DNA of 64,000 bases from Caldilineaceae bacterium (GTDB taxonomy: Bacteria > Chloroflexota > Anaerolineae > Caldilineales > Caldilineaceae): NCBI GenBank assembly GCA_022842065.1, contig JALHQH010000037.1, positions 54,935 to 118,934 on the forward strand, in the 5' to 3' direction. Below are positions 63,901 through 64,000 of this stretch, piece after piece; within the stretch, counting starts at the first letter, position 1; each line of letters starts with the position of its first letter. The position numbers and the translations under genes were made by a program. Below the pieces are notes generated by a model, which did not search any database, was not told the origin of the DNA, and worked only from the letters and a program-made list of their open reading frames with translations.

Positions 63901-64000
63901 TCAGGGAATGGTGTTGAAAGCTGGTTCAGAGTGAATGGCACCGAGCGGGGGCATGGCGTCAAGCAGCTGAGTAATTAAAAGCGGGTCAACGAAATCGGGA
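63901..64000 (-). CDS. C-terminal end of a gene running out of the window
   Basis: On the minus strand the frame is open from the window edge to a TGA at 63901-63903 and reads PDFVDPLLITQLLDAMPPLG followed by AIHSEPAFNTIP. The switch from AT-rich gap to GC-rich, codon-like sequence exactly at the stop supports a real coding end. The family is not recognised. Confidence 0.45.
   Translation of the reverse strand, partial: PDFVDPLLITQLLDAMPPLGAIHSEPAFNTIP

Overview
The window looks like the chromosome of a monoderm-type, GC-moderate member of the Chloroflexota (Anaerolineae/Caldilineae-like). This is an inference from protein style, not from a marker gene. Supporting signs are secreted lipoproteins with long Thr/Pro- or Ala/Glu-rich linkers, an LPxTG-type surface protein, several c-type cytochromes with no Gram-negative envelope genes, DUF4058 and DNRLRE proteins, an actinobacterial-type xylose isomerase, and many long palindromic dispersed repeats between genes. 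No rRNA, tRNA or CRISPR array was recognised.

Region 1 (1-8.6 kb, all plus strand) is a redox island. It holds a PQQ-type beta-propeller lipoprotein (cut by the window edge), a lipoprotein with five tandem cytochrome c domains, a membrane-anchored sugar/sorbosone dehydrogenase on an 18-residue repeat stalk, a mono-haem lipoprotein, a ferric-reductase/NOX-type transmembrane flavocytochrome and a tri-haem anchored cytochrome. Together they look like a route for electrons on the outer face of the membrane. An LPxTG-anchored Thr/Pro-rich protein follows.

Region 2 (9.7-32 kb) is mostly housekeeping and regulation: a GNAT enzyme, ychF, an NAD-dependent epimerase, a Nudix hydrolase, sucCD, an orphan LuxR-type response regulator, and a very large protein with the layout of soluble adenylyl cyclase (two cyclase domains, AAA, TPR). 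It continues with a secreted DNRLRE/HExxH protein, a Crp/Fnr regulator with a CRP-like box upstream, DUF3307, an M42 peptidase, DUF4058, recX, a GNAT-nitrilase fusion that lacks catalytic residues, a second Nudix protein and a Phd-type toxin-antitoxin pair.

Region 3 (32-46 kb) is accessory. A secreted subtilase has its signal peptide and body in different frames, joined at a run of nine G. An AAA/PD-(D/E)XK gene is broken by one amber codon. There follow an amidohydrolase, a VOC protein, an AlkA-type glycosylase, YjbQ, a two-gene HNH-associated remnant broken by a 147-bp TA-flanked MITE, a methyltransferase, xylA and an MscS channel.

Region 4 (46-64 kb) is envelope and transport: a lipoprotein made of two fused solute-binding domains, a PBP1C-type class A penicillin-binding protein next to a giant alpha-2-macroglobulin with an intact thioester motif, and a pair of ABC half-exporters. 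Near the right edge a scar carries degenerate tails of both an ABC exporter and an alpha-2-macroglobulin gene. The last 100 bases are the C-terminal end of a minus-strand gene that runs out of the window.

Four repeat types recur: a 147-bp MITE (two copies), a 130-bp palindrome ending in a CTGTCA-type motif (two copies), a family with GGTGNCAGTCACTGTCC arms, and one built on CACGGAGTG. They sit mainly in the gaps between genes, and in a few places they have entered coding sequence.
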